A stretch of 35,363 nucleotides of DNA. Origin: Bacteroidota bacterium. Lineage in GTDB: Bacteria > Bacteroidota > Bacteroidia > Chitinophagales > Chitinophagaceae. Within the stretch, counting starts at the first letter, position 1. The number at the start of each line of letters is the position of its first letter. The position numbers and the translations under genes are program-made. Below the pieces are notes generated by a model. That model was given only the letters and a program-made list of their open reading frames with translations, was not told the DNA's origin and did no database searches. The stretch lies in contig JANYEA010000161.1 in NCBI GenBank assembly GCA_025363385.1, forward strand, positions 1 through 35,363. Reading direction: 5' to 3'. This document shows, in pieces, positions 33,382-35,363 of the stretch.

Positions 33382-34413
33382 TTAATGAGTTGCTAAAAAG
33401 GTGATTTCCGAATTAGTTAATATTCTATTATAAATTCTAATGTCATCTAAATACCCACCCCATGCATCGTATGCAGGATGGTTGTTTCTTCCAATATTTA
33501 ATGTTAACCCACTGTATGGAATAGTATTTATAGGTGCACCCTGAGTGCTATTAATAATTTTTCCATTAAAGTATAATTTCGACAATCCAGTTGAATCACA
33601 TTCATAGACCAAATGTGACCATACTAAACTTGTCAGAATTGTTGGCACATCAGAAATTCCACCTGTGCCAATATCATTTATAAAACCACAACTCACTGTT
33701 CTGGGGCTGTTAGCTGAACCAGTAGATGATAAATAATATCCGCCATTCCCAGTGCCTTGAAAATCTATTATTCTTGGGTTTATATAGCCCCCATTCATGT
33801 AGAACCAAACAGAAATTGCAATGTTCTTTTGAACCTTTATGGTAGTTCCGGATCCACAGTCGATATAAGAATTATCGTTTCCTGCGAAACTATATGCACT
33901 ATTTGCGTTTCCAAATCGGTCCGCAGTTAGTGTAACTCCAAAAGTCGTACCATGATTATTATTACCACTACTATCATTTGCATTACCTGTGAATGGGTAA
34001 TAAGCAACTAAACCAGTTGAAATTGTTGTGGGAACAACTGACAATTGTGCTAGGATTTCATTTAATAATTTTAGAAGATCTAAATACTGTTGGTTTAAAA
34101 TAACAAGTTGATTATTGATGACTGTGATATTTGTATTGTTAACTGTGATTTGGCTGGTTAGAATAGATATTTGATTCTGAATCACAATGATTTGGGTCTT
34201 GATTGAGTCTACCCTTAAAGAGAGGCTTAAGATATTCGCATTTGAGGCTGCTAAAGCTTTTGATAGAGAGTCAGTGGTTTTTTGAAGTGCCGAAACTGAA
34301 GTCTTAAGAGCTTGTATCTCTGCTGAGCTATTATCTGATTGCTTCTGACATGAAATAAAAGAGATTATTAGACAAGCAAAAAAAATACAAATAAGTTTAA
34401 AGTTCCTTTTCAT
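33382..34413 (-). CDS. LamG-fold lipoprotein A with coiled-coil stalk
   Basis: A 343-aa lipoprotein, first gene of the pair. The signal ends IISFISC (Cys22). Residues 30-125 form a coiled coil with many I/L/V heptads and N/T/Q-rich spacers (SLSLRVDSIKTQIIVIQNQIS, ITVNNTNITVINNQLVIL), a likely stalk. The LamG-like domain (about 130-343) starts GLVAYYPFTGNANDSSGNNNHG and ends LDDIRIYNRILTNSEITFL. A lectin-like head on a stalk would suit the cell surface. It is likely co-transcribed with the following paralogue. The coding region and its upstream gap are AT-rich, suggesting recent acquisition. Confidence 0.8.
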   Translation of the reverse strand: MKRNFKLICIFFACLIISFISCQKQSDNSSAEIQALKTSVSALQKTTDSLSKALAASNANILSLSLRVDSIKTQIIVIQNQISILTSQITVNNTNITVINNQLVILNQQYLDLLKLLNEILAQLSVVPTTISTGLVAYYPFTGNANDSSGNNNHGTTFGVTLTADRFGNANSAYSFAGNDNSYIDCGSGTTIKVQKNIAISVWFYMNGGYINPRIIDFQGTGNGGYYLSSTGSANSPRTVSCGFINDIGTGGISDVPTILTSLVWSHLVYECDSTGLSKLYFNGKIINSTQGAPINTIPYSGLTLNIGRNNHPAYDAWGGYLDDIRIYNRILTNSEITFLATH

Positions 34414-34636
34414 AATACAACATTTTCAACAAATATTGGAATATGAAGACTTCTAAAAGGATATAAAGGATACAATTTAGTAGAAGAAATAAGATATTGA
34501 GTTTTTTGTTTAATTAGTAATAATAACACTGTAAATCAATAATATTTAAATTAGTATATTTTATTATAACTTAATTTATTTCTTAATTGATTTGTATTAA
34601 CTTAGTTCAATTAAAATAAAACATGAAATTGTTCCT

Positions 34637-35233
34637 ATGAAATCTGTTTTAAAGCTCTTTCTGGTGATATTTCTTTTATCATTTAATGTAAACGCACAAT
34701 CATATAAAGTACCAAAATCTGAGTTACTAAAATTCTTATTTAAAACGAACTCCTCAATTCCAGACATTACTTCTATTGATCCAGTCTATCCACTTTTACC
34801 CATTAGAGAAACAAGACTCATTAATCATAGGCACAAATTAATAAAGAATAAAAATGGTCTTTATGTATTAATCGATCAAACAGGAAGGGTATATAAAGCT
34901 AGCAATGAAACAAAGGATGAATTAGAATTTACCCGAATAGATTCAACTTATTATTGGGGATATAATGGATCATCCATTGACTTTTCATTTAAGGATACTT
35001 TATTTTCATTTGGAGGGGGTGGATTTTGGAGGATTAATGGTCAACTTCGCTATTATAGTAAAGTGTTTAATGAATGGAATATATCACCCATTTCAGAAGA
35101 AATTCCAACTTATGATTATATCAATTATTTAAGTTTAAAGACTTCTAGCTTATTTTATATTCAAAGGCCATTTGATGATGCAGTAACCGGCAAACATTTG
35201 TATGATTGGAGAGCTTTACGATTAAATTTATAG
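34637..35233 (+). CDS. secreted protein, unknown function
   Basis: A 198-aa protein with signal peptide MKSVLKLFLVIFLLSFNVNAQ (cleavage after AQ, about residue 21). The mature part has short beta-strand segments: LYVLIDQTGRVYKASN, YYWGYNGSSIDFSFKDTLFSFGGGGFWRINGQLRYYSKVFNEWN. The SFGGGGFWR...FNEWN stretch resembles one kelch-like blade, but a full propeller would need several, so this may be a shortened protein or a false resemblance. It is divergent from the LamG genes across an AT-rich 223-base gap with no good promoter match, and stands about 85 bases before a probable transposase gene. I do not recognise the family. Confidence 0.6.
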   Translation: MKSVLKLFLVIFLLSFNVNAQSYKVPKSELLKFLFKTNSSIPDITSIDPVYPLLPIRETRLINHRHKLIKNKNGLYVLIDQTGRVYKASNETKDELEFTRIDSTYYWGYNGSSIDFSFKDTLFSFGGGGFWRINGQLRYYSKVFNEWNISPISEEIPTYDYINYLSLKTSSLFYIQRPFDDAVTGKHLYDWRALRLNL

Positions 35234-35266
35234 GATTAGGTATTTAATTCTCGAAGATAAAATAAA

Positions 35267-35363
35267 GGCTTTGTAATGACTAATATATTTAGTATTTTGT
35301 GTCTAAATAATTTAGTTATGTTTAAGGGAATAAACGCCATAGAGTTTTCGAAAAGGTTTCAGA
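35267..35363 (+). mobile_element. probable left end of an insertion sequence (IS1595-like), cut by the window
   Basis: GGCTTTGTAATGAC at 35267-35280 begins with GG, as inverted-repeat ends of IS1595-group elements do, and lies 51 bases before a transposase-like start. The right end and any target duplication lie outside the window, so the boundary is a guess. Confidence 0.35.
35318..35363 (+). CDS. transposase-like gene, N-terminal fragment
   Basis: Only 15 codons are visible, reading MFKGINAIEFSKRFQ, open at the window edge. The pattern M-F-K-G-x-N-A-I-x-F-x-x-x-F resembles the start of IS1595-family transposases, which open with such a helix before a zinc ribbon and a DDE-type nuclease domain. 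The assignment rests on recall of this short N-terminus and is therefore tentative. The upstream 85 bases, AT-rich with a GGCTTTGTAATG stretch, fit an element end. Confidence 0.45.
   Translation, partial: MFKGINAIEFSKRFQ

Overview
This window looks like chromosomal DNA of a Bacteroidota bacterium, most likely of the Chitinophagaceae. The grounds are AT-rich sequence, weak Shine-Dalgarno signals, several good matches to the Bacteroidota promoter pattern (TTG or TTTG, about 20 nt, then TAnnTTTG), and families typical of that phylum: GLPGLI protein, OMP_b-brl_3-type outer-membrane receptor, DUF3810, cysteine-free L32 and lipoproteins with LamG folds. The family-level placement is inferred from memory of protein families, not from a search.

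Layout. 1-2629: end of a YceI-like gene, a phosphopantetheinyl transferase, dCTP deaminase and a DUF3810 membrane metallopeptidase-like protein. 2703-4513: the classic YceD(DUF177)-rpmF-plsX operon behind a near-consensus promoter. 4514-4872: a 359-base non-coding stretch with a REP-like palindrome and a CT-rich heptamer repeat. 4873-9191: a small secreted peptide, cystathionine beta-synthase, class II fructose-bisphosphate aldolase, accD and smpB. 9195-13219 (minus): a small membrane protein that starts at the foot of the smc terminator, then smc. 13461-15691: two coupled glycosyltransferases, both starting at TTG. 15719-19723: ftsE and purM (minus), ribF (plus), holA (minus). 19853-22111: a membrane coiled-coil protein and an orphan histidine kinase. 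22121-24485 (minus): a small unknown protein and glgB. 24709-30248: receptor plus GLPGLI pair, then a GH20 hexosaminidase. 30398-31306 (minus): a secreted alpha/beta hydrolase. 31392-32453: an unusual membrane-anchored DnaC/IstB-like ATPase. 32521-34413 (minus): a tandem pair of LamG-fold lipoproteins. 34637-35233: a secreted protein of unknown function. The last bases appear to enter an insertion sequence.

Most of the window is housekeeping: lipid precursor supply (plsX, accD), ribosome function (L32, YceD, SmpB), chromosome handling (smc, holA), nucleotide synthesis (dcd, purM), flavin synthesis (ribF) and glycogen (glgB). The right third is accessory and envelope-oriented: receptor, sugar hydrolase, esterase, lipoproteins and a mobile element. 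The sequence alone does not reveal a clear new defence or biosynthetic system. The points most worth a second look are the membrane-bound P-loop ATPase, the LamG lipoprotein pair beside the insertion sequence, the interspersed CCCCTCC palindromes, the cluster of TTG starts, and promoter matches that shorten several 5' leaders and move start codons.

No tRNA, rRNA, CRISPR array or riboswitch was recognised.
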